A DNA stretch of 64,000 nt, taken from positions 248,001 to 312,000 of the forward strand of contig NZ_JAPWGL010000001.1 of NCBI RefSeq assembly GCF_027213645.1, read 5' to 3'. Positions 44,906-55,626 of this stretch are shown one piece after another; position 1 is the stretch's first letter, and each line of letters starts with the position of its first letter. Under the pieces are notes generated by a model, which saw only the letters and a program-made list of their open reading frames with translations, was not told where the DNA came from and did no database searches. This DNA is from Pedobacter rhodius (GTDB lineage: Bacteria > Bacteroidota > Bacteroidia > Sphingobacteriales > Sphingobacteriaceae). The translations under genes and the position numbers were made by a program.

Positions 44906-46084
44906 TTAAGATTGTTTCATCAACAGTTCAACTGTTTTAATTTTCAGGTTATCATCAGACGCTAACATCAACGCTGTTTTATCCTGATCGTTAGTGATAG
45001 AAATATCGGCGCCATTTTCAATCAGAAGCTTCACTTTTCGATAGATTTCTTTGGCTTTTTCAGCTTCATAATTAACATTAAAGGCACAAACTTTATGCAA
45101 TAAGGTATTGCCCTGGCCATCTTTTTGATTTACATCAACCTTTCCAGAATCAAGAACTGCTTCCAGAATATCGGCTGATTTTTCAGCAATTAAATCTAAA
45201 GGTGTACTTTCTTTACCGTAATAAATATTTGTCTGATAAATATCGGCACCATCTTCAATAAGTTTACGAAGCAATTCCAGCCCTTTTCCGGAACTATAGA
45301 ACATCCTTGTATATTCAAATAATAAGCTTACCCCATCTTTATTTAAAACCTCAAAATCAGGACTGGCATATTCCCTTAGTTTAGTGTAGATGTCTAAATC
45401 CTGTTTATGGGCTACCGCGTAAAAAAAAGCTGAATTACCGTCTTTATCCAAATCGTTGGGATTGGCGCCGTTTTGTAACAATAGATCCAGGTATTCTTTT
45501 TTATTAAATTCTACTGCCGTAATTAACGGTGTTTTCTGTACAACATTTGGTGCATTTACGTCTAAACCCTCATTAATTAAAAATTCGATATAGGCCAATG
45601 AAAGTTCTGGTTTCATTAAATTGGTTTTTATCACCTGATGAATGAAATTTTCCTCTGCATTGTTTTTAAAATTTACATCGCAGCCCGCATCGGTTAAAAC
45701 TTTAATTTTTTCTATGCCGGCGCCTTGCTCAAAGAAGTAACCAAGCAGGGTTTTAGCAGCTACTTCATCGTTAAGGTTGTCGAAATGTGTAATAAATTGA
45801 TTGAAAAACTGAATGCCATCTTCATCATTGCTGAGGTTTCTGATAAGGCTTTGGAAAATACTTTTATCAAAACTGTCAAATTCGTAAATATCGGTTTCGA
45901 TGGTGTTATCTTTTGCCATCAAATGAAGGATTTCGTACTGTTTTTCCCTGAACAGGCTGTCGAAAATTTGTGCTTTTTGATGTTCCTGTAAGCTTTCAGA
46001 TAGCTTAAAACCTTCGGTTATCAATGTCTTTGCCTCTGTATAATTTTTACTGTATAAAGTTTGTTCTAAGTTCTGCTCGCTCAT
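44906..46084 (-). CDS. Ankyrin-repeat protein
   Basis: A 392-residue protein with ankyrin repeats of looser sequence (VQKTPLITAVEFNKKEYLDL, DKDGNSAFFYAVAHKQDLDI, GQGNTLLHKVCAFNVNYEAE, NDQDKTALMLASDDNLKIKT), preceded by a helical stretch of about 90 residues. No signal peptide. It is the first gene of a two-gene operon with the larger ankyrin protein. The divergent neighbour is the isocitrate dehydrogenase gene 245 bp away, and a functional link to it is only conjecture. Confidence 0.83.
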   Translation of the reverse strand: MSEQNLEQTLYSKNYTEAKTLITEGFKLSESLQEHQKAQIFDSLFREKQYEILHLMAKDNTIETDIYEFDSFDKSIFQSLIRNLSNDEDGIQFFNQFITHFDNLNDEVAAKTLLGYFFEQGAGIEKIKVLTDAGCDVNFKNNAEENFIHQVIKTNLMKPELSLAYIEFLINEGLDVNAPNVVQKTPLITAVEFNKKEYLDLLLQNGANPNDLDKDGNSAFFYAVAHKQDLDIYTKLREYASPDFEVLNKDGVSLLFEYTRMFYSSGKGLELLRKLIEDGADIYQTNIYYGKESTPLDLIAEKSADILEAVLDSGKVDVNQKDGQGNTLLHKVCAFNVNYEAEKAKEIYRKVKLLIENGADISITNDQDKTALMLASDDNLKIKTVELLMKQS

Positions 46085-46205
46085 TTTTTATATGCTTTAT
46101 GCTTTTTATAAATAACCGGTTTCCTCGTTTTAATAAACGTAAAAAGGAAAGAGATGTTTATTCAACCTCATAAAAATATATTTATTGGCACCTCAAAAAC
46201 CATAA

Positions 46206-48548
<2,343 letters not shown>

Positions 48549-48570
48549 GTTAAAACAAGCTTAAATACAA

Positions 48571-48605
48571 ACCCCAATCGGATTAAATTTCGATTGGGGT
48601 TTTTG
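48571..48605 (+). terminator. Intrinsic terminator after isocitrate dehydrogenase
   Basis: ACCCCAATCG (48571-48580) pairs perfectly with CGATTGGGGT (48591-48600), followed by TTTTGG. The A run before it may also serve the convergent gene. Confidence 0.88.
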
Positions 48606-48647
48606 GTTTCTTAAGCACTTAGCATCCTATTTATTTACACTATTAGT

Positions 48648-49205
48648 TTAAATATGTTCATGAAACTTATCGGTATTCCAATTTGCAGCATTGGTTATGA
48701 TATAGTTTGAAATGTTAGAAAATGATGCCGAATTACGAATAATATGATCGTGAAAACGTGACTGCCACGCAAATTCAAAATCCAATCGGTTACAATGTTT
48801 TGTTACAGCAGATTTGTATGAACCCACAATAGATGAAATGGTATTTTTTCCCTGATTTTGAAATCGTTGTTGTCCGATTGTTTTTTCGGTTGAAGGTAGA
48901 GACAGGGTATGCCCTGTCTCTACCTTGTCCAAATTATTTAAAATCAAAATTCCATGTACGTGATTCGGCATTACGATAAATTCTCCCAATTCAACATTTT
49001 TGTTATGATTTTTTATTTCATACCACATTAAATTAGCAACTATTCCAATATTCGATAGAAGCATTCTCCCGTTGGCAACTTCGCCAAAATAATGCTGCCT
49101 GTCCTTCGTGCAAATCGTAATAAAATAGGCACCCTCACTTGCATAATCCCAGTTTTGGCAGCGTGCGGATGATATCCTATATTTATTTTCATACTTTTCG
49201 TTCAT
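48648..49205 (-). CDS. REP-associated tyrosine transposase (RAYT)
   Basis: A 185-residue Y1-type single-strand transposase. Key motifs: WDYASEGAYFITICTKDRQH at the N-terminus, the HUH metal motif in MPNHVHGI, and the catalytic tyrosine in IVGSYKSAVTKH, with WQSRFHDHIIR after it. RAYTs act on REP palindromes and are usually domesticated single-copy genes. Residues encoded by 48893-48926 (KVETGHTLSLPST) come from a perfect palindrome inside the gene and have no counterpart in the usual family length between the HUH and Tyr segments. No IS ends are seen. Confidence 0.9.
   Translation of the reverse strand: MNEKYENKYRISSARCQNWDYASEGAYFITICTKDRQHYFGEVANGRMLLSNIGIVANLMWYEIKNHNKNVELGEFIVMPNHVHGILILNNLDKVETGHTLSLPSTEKTIGQQRFQNQGKNTISSIVGSYKSAVTKHCNRLDFEFAWQSRFHDHIIRNSASFSNISNYIITNAANWNTDKFHEHI
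48893..48926. repeat. REP-like palindrome inside the RAYT gene
   Basis: AAGGTAGAGACAGGG (48893-48907) pairs perfectly with CCCTGTCTCTACCTT (48912-48926), 15 bp arms with a 4-nt loop. GTAGAGACx-type palindromes are frequent REP-like repeats in Bacteroidota and cyanobacteria. The reading frame of the transposase continues through it. Confidence 0.85.
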
Positions 49206-49325
49206 TAGAAATATGTCGATTACGATTAATACTAAAATATAAAAAAATATTTTTCAAAAGAATAATCAAAAACCATCTAGCCGTCCCATTGTTATATCTT
49301 CAAATAAAAACAGGAGATTAACATT

Positions 49326-49733
49326 ATGGCAACCAACGAAAATAAAGGCTCAGGAGATAAAATACACAGTACAACCGAAAACAGTGAAATCAATAGAGAA
49401 AATTTATCTTTTGACGAACATAAACAAAGCTATGAGTTGGACGTAAAAGGAACAGAACCAGATTATGATCACCCAATGGGTTATGAAACGGTTGCTGCCG
49501 GTGCAAAAGATGATGATTCAACTTATGATGAAGCGAATCCTTATGTTGGTGATGAATATGCCAAAGAAGAAGACATCGCAGATGATAATTTAGAAGAACT
49601 AGGCATGCACGTAGATAATGGGGAGAGTGTAAAGTTAAGTCCCGAAGATGAAATTTTAGCCCGTACACCCGAAGATAACCGCGATGATTTGGATGAAGAA
49701 GGTTATCCGGTAAATGATACGCCGGAAAAATAG
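49326..49733 (+). CDS. Acidic hypothetical protein
   Basis: A 135-residue, very acidic protein without signal peptide or hydrophobic core (GDEYAKEEDIADDNLEELGM, DEILARTPEDNRDDLDEEGY). It looks intrinsically disordered. Its family is not recognised; similar small acidic proteins are common in Sphingobacteriaceae. An inverted repeat at 49741-49815 follows it and separates it from dnaX. Confidence 0.6.
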   Translation: MATNENKGSGDKIHSTTENSEINRENLSFDEHKQSYELDVKGTEPDYDHPMGYETVAAGAKDDDSTYDEANPYVGDEYAKEEDIADDNLEELGMHVDNGESVKLSPEDEILARTPEDNRDDLDEEGYPVNDTPEK

Positions 49734-49740
49734 GTAGCAA

Positions 49741-49815
49741 TTCTCAGTTGGCAGTTTACATTTTTGTAATCGGTAGTAATTGGAAAACTGTTCCTTAAAA
49801 ACTGCCAACTGAGAA
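49741..49815. repeat. Inverted repeat of 17 bp between converging genes
   Basis: TTCTCAGTTGGCAGTTT (49741-49757) faces AAACTGCCAACTGAGAA (49799-49815), a perfect match with a 41-nt loop. It may end transcription from both sides, or be a dispersed repeat; CAGTTGGCAGTT wording is typical of intergenic repeats in this phylum. Confidence 0.75.
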
Positions 49816-49819
49816 CGGA

Positions 49820-51652
49820 TTACGGATTTACATCTAAATTAAAACGTCTTCTCAGTTCGTCTAGTTTTGGGTTTTTATTGACCAGGTAGTCGTATTTTTC
49901 GCGGTTACCATAGAGCCGGTTTTCTATTTTCCGCTCCATTTGTTTGTAGGTAACTTCGATACCAAAATTTCTTAATTCGTTTCTTAAATAATTCAGCAAT
50001 TCTACAGACTCTTTCTGTACAAATTGTTCCTGTGTTTTGCTTTCTACAGAGATTTCGATAACTTCAGGATTGAGCAGGGTAGGTGCAAAATTATTTAAAA
50101 TGGTAAAAAGGTTAATTTTATCAGCTGCTTTAAGAATTTGAATGTAGTTATTCCAGACTTCCAACAATCTTTCGTAGCTAAAAGCTTCCCTGGCTTCACC
50201 GGTAACTTTTTTCGGACCGGTATCTTCCTCTCCGCTGGCCAGGCGTTCCAAATCATTAAGCGACGGAATGAGCGTGCTCGCTGCATTCGATTTCGGAATA
50301 TTAATGCTTATAGAAGTAGCTGATGGTAGCGGAGCAACCCTGGGGACTTCCTTAGATTTTTCATCCGTAGAAGAAGGATCGAGGACTATTTTTGAAACAT
50401 TTTCTACTGATGATTCTGAAAGAACTGACACCGGTTCGGGAGAACTTTCATCCTTTAACCTTTCACCTTCAACCTTATTTAAATTAGTTTTTTTTTTATC
50501 CTGATCTTGGTCAGTTGCTGTATTACTAAGGCTTAAAGGTTGCTGGGCTAAATGAACGACCGACCGGATGTGGCACATTTTTATCAGCGCCAGTTCTACC
50601 TGTAATCGTTGATTTTTAGAGTTCTTGTAATTCAGATCGCAGGTATTGGCCAGGTTTAAAGCGGTTAAAAGGAATGATAATTCCGTTTGCCTGCATTGCT
50701 CCAAGTACTTTTGCTTAATGTTTTCGCTAACTTCCAGGAGCTTAATGGTTACCGCATCTTTCCCAACTAATAAGTTACGGAAATGCGAAGCCAAACCATT
50801 GATGAAGTTATTGCCATCAAAACCGTTATTTAAAATTTCATCAAATAAAAGTAAGGTATTGCTAACATCAGCTGCGGTTAAATAGGCGGTAAGTTTGAAA
50901 AAGTAATCGTAATCTAAAATATTAAGGTTATCAATTACTGCTTTATAGGTGATGTTTTTATTGGCGTAACTGGCAATCTGATCAAACATGGAAAGCGCAT
51001 CGCGCAAACCGCCGTCTGCTTTCTGGGCGATGATGTGTAAACCATCTGATTCAAAAGCAATATTTTCCCTTTGGGCGATGGTTGCTAAATGGCTCGAAAT
51101 ATCCTCAACCTGTATGCGGTTAAAATCAAAAATCTGGCAACGTGATAAAATGGTTGGCAGGATTTTATGTTTTTCTGTTGTCGCGAGAATAAAAATCGCA
51201 TAAGAAGGGGGTTCTTCGAGGGTTTTCAGAAAAGCGTTAAACGCGTTTGCTGAAAGCATGTGAACCTCATCAATAATATAGATTTTATATTTTCCGGCTT
51301 GTGGCGGTATTCTAACCTGTTCAATTAAACTACGGATATCATCCACGGAATTGTTAGATGCCGCATCTAATTCATGAATGTTAAAAGAATGGCCTGTTTG
51401 AAAAGAAACACAGTTTTCGCATTGTCCACAAGCTTCCATTTCTGCCGTTGGACTGGTACAGTTAATGGTCTTGGCAAGGATACGGGCACAGGTTGTTTTA
51501 CCAACACCTCGTGGGCCACAGAATAAAAATGCCTGTGCCAGCTGGTTGTTTTTGATGGCATTTTTTAAAGTGCCGCTAATATGCTGCTGGCCAACAACGG
51601 TTTCAAACGTTGCCGGACGATATTTACGGGCAGAAACAATAAAATTTTCCAT
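49820..51652 (-). CDS. dnaX: DNA polymerase III subunit gamma/tau
   Basis: The clamp-loader ATPase of the replisome, about 610 residues. Visible motifs: KYRPATFETVVGQQHI at the start, Walker A GPRGVGKTTCA, the zinc-binding cysteines CTSPTAEMEACGQCENC, DEVH box IIDEVHML, sensor segment SRCQIFDF, then domain III. The C-terminal half (after about 370) is low-complexity, then a domain-V-like end. I chose the second Met (MENFIV) of the two at the start. It is monocistronic and essential. Confidence 0.96.
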   Translation of the reverse strand: MENFIVSARKYRPATFETVVGQQHISGTLKNAIKNNQLAQAFLFCGPRGVGKTTCARILAKTINCTSPTAEMEACGQCENCVSFQTGHSFNIHELDAASNNSVDDIRSLIEQVRIPPQAGKYKIYIIDEVHMLSANAFNAFLKTLEEPPSYAIFILATTEKHKILPTILSRCQIFDFNRIQVEDISSHLATIAQRENIAFESDGLHIIAQKADGGLRDALSMFDQIASYANKNITYKAVIDNLNILDYDYFFKLTAYLTAADVSNTLLLFDEILNNGFDGNNFINGLASHFRNLLVGKDAVTIKLLEVSENIKQKYLEQCRQTELSFLLTALNLANTCDLNYKNSKNQRLQVELALIKMCHIRSVVHLAQQPLSLSNTATDQDQDKKKTNLNKVEGERLKDESSPEPVSVLSESSVENVSKIVLDPSSTDEKSKEVPRVAPLPSATSISINIPKSNAASTLIPSLNDLERLASGEEDTGPKKVTGEAREAFSYERLLEVWNNYIQILKAADKINLFTILNNFAPTLLNPEVIEISVESKTQEQFVQKESVELLNYLRNELRNFGIEVTYKQMERKIENRLYGNREKYDYLVNKNPKLDELRRRFNLDVNP

Positions 51653-51823
51653 CGGCACGAAAATAGGAAAATTTTATGGAGTTGAAATGCCATAAAGCTG
51701 GAATGTTGAAAAGTTGAATGCGCTAACTTTTTAATGCTAATCTGTAACACCTTTTACCTGAATTGGTCTAAAATTACAGGTTTGCTCCGGCAATTTAATC
51801 ATCCTTAAAATTTAAATTTACAA

Positions 51824-52570
51824 ATGAGAAAACTACTACTTTCGACAGCGCTTTTATTTGTTTTTACGGCTACTCTAATGGCTCAGGTAGATACCATAAA
51901 TGCGGAAAACCACAAACTGCTTGTAGACCGTTTAAGAGCGGGTAAAAGCAGTTACCTGGTTTATATGACTGATTCGCTTGAATCAAAACGAACCGTTGGA
52001 GACATCTGGGAAAGAACGATCTCATTTGGTAAAAAAAATCAAAATGATGTTGTGGAATTTGGCTGGAAGTGGATTCATAATGACTCGCTGTTTGCCTCGA
52101 TTACCAATATTTGCGATCGGAAAACACTCGCTCCAATTTATCATTATGCGAACTACAAACGCCGGGGTATTTTTGCCTACAATTATAAGAACGGTTTTAT
52201 GCAGCCGGCCGACACTGTAAAAAATAATGGCGCCTTAAAGAAAGCACCGGTTAAATTGGATATTCCAATCATTTCATGGGAGCAGGATTTAGAAACGTAT
52301 CCTTTGCTGCCGATTAAAAAGGTTGGTCAGCAGTTCGATATATCTTTTTTTGACCCTAATGAAAAATCAGCGACTTATCATCGTTATGAGGTAACCGGCA
52401 AGGATGAATTAAAATTAAATGCAGATGTAATTGCAAAGTGCTGGTTACTCAGAATTAACTATAGTAAAGATAGTTATGCAGTTTTCTGGCTGACAGAAAA
52501 ATCGAAAGAGGTTATTAAAATGAAGGAATATTATAAAGGTAACTATAGGATAAAAGTTAAGCAGTATTAA
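51824..52570 (+). CDS. Hypothetical secreted protein, DUF3108-like
   Basis: A 248-residue protein with a signal peptide (KLLLSTALLFVFTATLMAQ). The mature part is beta-rich (TLAPIYHYANYKRRGIFAYN, KLNADVIAKCWLLRINY, YAVFWLTEKSKEVIKMKEYY), a pattern similar to DUF3108 proteins that bind lipids or act in the periplasm. The assignment is by general likeness only. It stands alone beside the repeat region. Confidence 0.62.
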   Translation: MRKLLLSTALLFVFTATLMAQVDTINAENHKLLVDRLRAGKSSYLVYMTDSLESKRTVGDIWERTISFGKKNQNDVVEFGWKWIHNDSLFASITNICDRKTLAPIYHYANYKRRGIFAYNYKNGFMQPADTVKNNGALKKAPVKLDIPIISWEQDLETYPLLPIKKVGQQFDISFFDPNEKSATYHRYEVTGKDELKLNADVIAKCWLLRINYSKDSYAVFWLTEKSKEVIKMKEYYKGNYRIKVKQY

Positions 52571-52654
52571 ATAGATTCAATTTATAAATTAAAGCTATTG
52601 CATTTGTATTCCCGCCTGCCTGCCTGTTGTCAATGTCATTAATTTAAGAAAAAT

Positions 52655-52783
52655 GCTGTCAGTCTGAGCCTGTCGAAGACCTTTTTATAATCGATAACAA
52701 AAAATATTTGTCCTTCGACAAGCTACCATTGACGCATTGTCAAACCGTCATTTCGACCGCAGTGGAGAAATCTTTAGAATTGT
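52655..52783. repeat. Degenerate intergenic inverted repeat
   Basis: GCCTGTCGAAGACC (52668-52681) faces GTCCTTCGACAAGC (52710-52723) with 12 of 14 matches. CGTCATTTCGACCGCAGTGG follows (52747-52766). These are the wordings of common dispersed repeats in Bacteroidota. No gene is present. Confidence 0.6.
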
Positions 52784-52789
52784 TTTCGG

Positions 52790-53141
52790 TTCATACTCAC
52801 GCTCGTTTCCAAACGAGCGTGTAATATAAAATCGTTTCTAACGATAAATTAGCAAAGTTGGTCATTTAAGAAAAGAAGTAATAGAAACTTTGAACCTGCA
52901 ATTATTCATGCTCACGCTCGTTTCCAAACGAGCGTGTAATATAAAATCGTTTCTAACGATAAATTAGCAAAGCTGGTCATTTAAGAAAAGAAGTAATAGA
53001 AACTTTGAACCTGCAATTACTTAATAACTCATGCTCACGCTCGTTTCCAAATGAGCGTTAATATAAAATCGTTTCTAACGATAAATTAGCAAAGTTGGTC
53101 ATTTAAGAAAAGAAGTAATAGAAACTTTGAACCTGCAATTA
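52790..53141. repeat. Three tandem units of 115-123 bp ending at the AraC gene's stop
   Basis: Each unit has CGCTCGTTTCCAAACGAGCG (perfect 9-bp arms; altered in the third copy), ATCGTTTCTAACGAT, then a constant AAATTAGCAAAGTTGGTCAT and AGAAACTTTGAACCTGCAAT. CTCACGCTCG marks occur at 52796, 52911 and 53034. The last unit ends on the stop codon of the AraC gene at 53139-53141. Confidence 0.9.
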
Positions 53142-54011
53142 CTTTATAACTGCTTTTAACTCTTGCCTGTATTGCGAAGCACTTTTCCCGGTAAACTCTT
53201 TAAACAGTTTATTAAAATGGCTGAAATTGTTAAATCCGCTTTCGAAACAAATATTAGCTATACTCATCGGTTTTTCTGCCAGAAGTTTCGAAGCGTGTAC
53301 AATACGGTATTCATTTACAAATTTGGTAAAGGTTTTCTTGGTTATTTTTTTGAAATACCGGCAAAATGAAGGAACAGTCATGCTGGCCATTTCAGCAACA
53401 TGTTCTAAACTGATTTCTTCTAAAAAATGATCTTTAACATAGTTAAACACCATGTTTATGCGGTCGTTATCCTGAATTTGCATTTCCATTGAAAAGCCGG
53501 AAGCATTCAGAATTTTGTAATCTTCAGCTTTTTCAAGTGCTTTTAAAACATTCAGTAAGCTTACCAGTCTTTCAAATGGTTGCTGGTTTTCCATTTTTTC
53601 AATTTTCCCGCCTACCGCTTTTATGGTTTCAGCACCAAATGCAATACCACCTTTAGCCTTATCAAACAGATCGAAAATGGGTTTTATTTCCTGTAACTGT
53701 AAAAAATCATTTCCCAGGAAATCGGGCTTCATTTGAATCACCGTTTCATTTTTGTTGCCGGTGTTGGTATCTGTAAAGCCACAATGAGGCAAATTGCTGC
53801 CAATGAGAATTAAATCACCATCAGTATAATAAGAAACGTGGCTGCCGATTTGCCGTTTACCTGCACCACCATTTACAAAAACCATTTCTATTTCCGGATG
53901 ATAATGCCAAAGGTGTGCTTTATTATTGGCGTTCTCAACATATTTAGAATAGTAAAAGGAACTTCCGAAAGAAGGTTCAACAACTTCAAAACTTGGTCTT
54001 AATTTTTTCAT
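53139..54011 (-). CDS. AraC-family regulator with N-terminal cupin domain
   Basis: A 290-residue regulator. Residues about 15-110 form a cupin (HYHPEIEMVFVNGGAGKRQI, GDLILIGSNLPHCG), which would bind a small effector. The C-terminal double HTH has EISLEHVAEMASMTVPSFCR, YFKKITKKTFTKFVNEYRI and CFESGFNNFSHFNKLFKEFT, the most conserved AraC pattern. Related proteins control sugar or stress genes. Its target may be the divergent 54185 gene, an inference from position. Its stop lies within the tandem repeat. Confidence 0.88.
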   Translation of the reverse strand: MKKLRPSFEVVEPSFGSSFYYSKYVENANNKAHLWHYHPEIEMVFVNGGAGKRQIGSHVSYYTDGDLILIGSNLPHCGFTDTNTGNKNETVIQMKPDFLGNDFLQLQEIKPIFDLFDKAKGGIAFGAETIKAVGGKIEKMENQQPFERLVSLLNVLKALEKAEDYKILNASGFSMEMQIQDNDRINMVFNYVKDHFLEEISLEHVAEMASMTVPSFCRYFKKITKKTFTKFVNEYRIVHASKLLAEKPMSIANICFESGFNNFSHFNKLFKEFTGKSASQYRQELKAVIK

Positions 54012-54184
54012 TTTCTATTCAAATTTAGCAAATAAAATATGCTTTATTGTTTTATAAGTCTAATATAAGGTATTATAAGGTTAATATAGCATATTTATTG
54101 GAGAATATGCAATCATCTATGTGCCTGAAACAGTGGTAATTTAGCATCATCAAATAATTACAAACCCTTAAAAAATTATTGATT

Positions 54185-54778
54185 ATGAAAAACTTACTAA
54201 AAATCAGCTTGATTGCAGCTACCTTGTTTACTGCTTCTGCAACATATGCAAACGACGATGTTTACACACTTAAAGTTAAAAGTGAAGACAACAAAACAAT
54301 CCGCTTCATTATTGATGAAGCTGCTGACATTAATTTATCAATCAGAGAATTGGATAACCAGGTTTTATTTGAAGAAAACATCCACTCAGATGGTGCTTCT
54401 GTAAAAAAATACGATTTAAGTTCACTTCCTGATGGTGAATATACTTTGAATGTTGAATCTGCTTCTAAGCGCGCTGAATACAAAGTTGTAATTGCAAATA
54501 ATAAAACAACTATTTCGGAACCGAAAATTACCGAACTTTTAAAACCTGTTTTTACACAGGAAAAATCAATGGTAACACTTTCTCTGGATAATGCAGATAA
54601 AGGACCGGTTGAAGTTCAGATATTGAACGAATATAACGACGAAGTATACAATGAAACATTTACCAATGCATCGAAACTGGTTAAGAAATTTAACATATCT
54701 AAAACCTTTAACAGAGAATTAACTTTTGTTGTAAAATCTAAAAATCAGGAAGTTTTCAAAACCGTTACCATCCGCTAA
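54185..54778 (+). CDS. Hypothetical secreted protein
   Basis: A 197-residue protein with signal peptide (LLKISLIAATLFTASATYA). The rest consists of two beta-sandwich-like modules with repeating strand patterns (FIIDEAADINLSIRELDNQV and GPVEVQILNEYNDEVYNETF), similar to the short secreted beta proteins of Bacteroidota resembling DUF3244 in look. The frame begins at a non-ATG codon at 54179, but ATG at 54185 gives MKNLL, the natural start. A terminator follows. It is divergent from the AraC gene. Confidence 0.7.
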   Translation: MKNLLKISLIAATLFTASATYANDDVYTLKVKSEDNKTIRFIIDEAADINLSIRELDNQVLFEENIHSDGASVKKYDLSSLPDGEYTLNVESASKRAEYKVVIANNKTTISEPKITELLKPVFTQEKSMVTLSLDNADKGPVEVQILNEYNDEVYNETFTNASKLVKKFNISKTFNRELTFVVKSKNQEVFKTVTIR

Positions 54779-54801
54779 TTATTTAAATATTTAAATTGAT
54801 T

Positions 54802-54830
54802 AAAGGCTATCTGAAAAGATGGCCTTTTTT
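54802..54830 (+). terminator. Intrinsic terminator after the secreted-protein gene
   Basis: AAAGGCTATCT (54802-54812) pairs with AGATGGCCTTT (one T-G wobble) around GAAA, and a run of T follows (54824-54830). It lies 23 bp after the stop. Confidence 0.85.
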
Positions 54831-54855
54831 GTGCGGTTAATTCTGTAGGTAAATA

Positions 54856-55467
54856 TTAAAGCGGATGATACCCGTAAAGCAGGATAATTAATATGCCAGA
54901 ATATTTCATTGCTGTCCGGAGGTATTTAAGTGCTGCGGTTAATTGATTTTCAACGGTTCTTTTTGAAATGTTTAGTAAAATTGCGATTTCCTGTATGCTC
55001 AGGTTATCATGTCTGCTCATCAGGTATATTTCTCTGCAGCGATTCGGAAGCGATTCAAGTAGCAACAAAATATTGGATTGAAACTCTTCTTCCTGGATTT
55101 TCTGCTCGCCCAGGTTCGAACTCTGAAAATTCATCGACGCGGGTAAAATGTTTTCGTTTTCAAGATAATCCTCTATGTAACTAATCGGAATAGCTTTTAG
55201 TGCACGGCTCTTTCTTATTCCGTGGTAACTGGCAGAAGTAACCACATAATTTTGGAAGTTATCGATGTTTAACTGCTTTCTTTTGGTCCAGATGTTTACA
55301 AAAATATCGTGTGCAATTTCCAGTGCCAACTCGCGATCCTTTACATACCTGAGGGCCACTGCATAAACTTTTGCCCAATGCCGTTCAAATAGCTCATTAA
55401 AAGCATTCATGTCGTCGAGAACAATTTTATGAAATAGCTCTAGGTCGGTAAGTTTGGTTATTGTCAT
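54856..55467 (-). CDS. ECF-family RNA polymerase sigma factor (FecI-like)
   Basis: A 203-residue sigma factor. Region 2 is visible as FNELFERHWAKVYAVALRYV followed by ELALEIAHDIFVNIWTKRKQ, and region 4 as LPNRCREIYLMSRHDNLSIQ followed by EIAILLNISKRTVENQLTAA. It would be held inactive by the divergent FecR-like anti-sigma factor at 55627 and released when SusC-type receptor binds its ligand, then activate the receptor genes. The two are divergent, 160 bp apart, with shared regulatory DNA. Confidence 0.92.
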   Translation of the reverse strand: MTITKLTDLELFHKIVLDDMNAFNELFERHWAKVYAVALRYVKDRELALEIAHDIFVNIWTKRKQLNIDNFQNYVVTSASYHGIRKSRALKAIPISYIEDYLENENILPASMNFQSSNLGEQKIQEEEFQSNILLLLESLPNRCREIYLMSRHDNLSIQEIAILLNISKRTVENQLTAALKYLRTAMKYSGILIILLYGYHPL

Positions 55468-55626
55468 AGAATGGTTACAATAAATCTAGTATTTAAAAAT
55501 CAAAATAAAAAATCACTTTGAGGTGTATAATGCGGTATTCCTGATTTTATTTTCAATTTATTTTAGATTTTATGTGTGTGCCTTGTAATTATGGTATCTA
55601 TATAGTTAATAGCCAGATTAAACTTA

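Noticed and set aside
48648..49205. Complete insertion sequence around the transposase
   Set aside because: No terminal repeats, subterminal palindromes or target duplication were found on either side; a domesticated RAYT explains it better.
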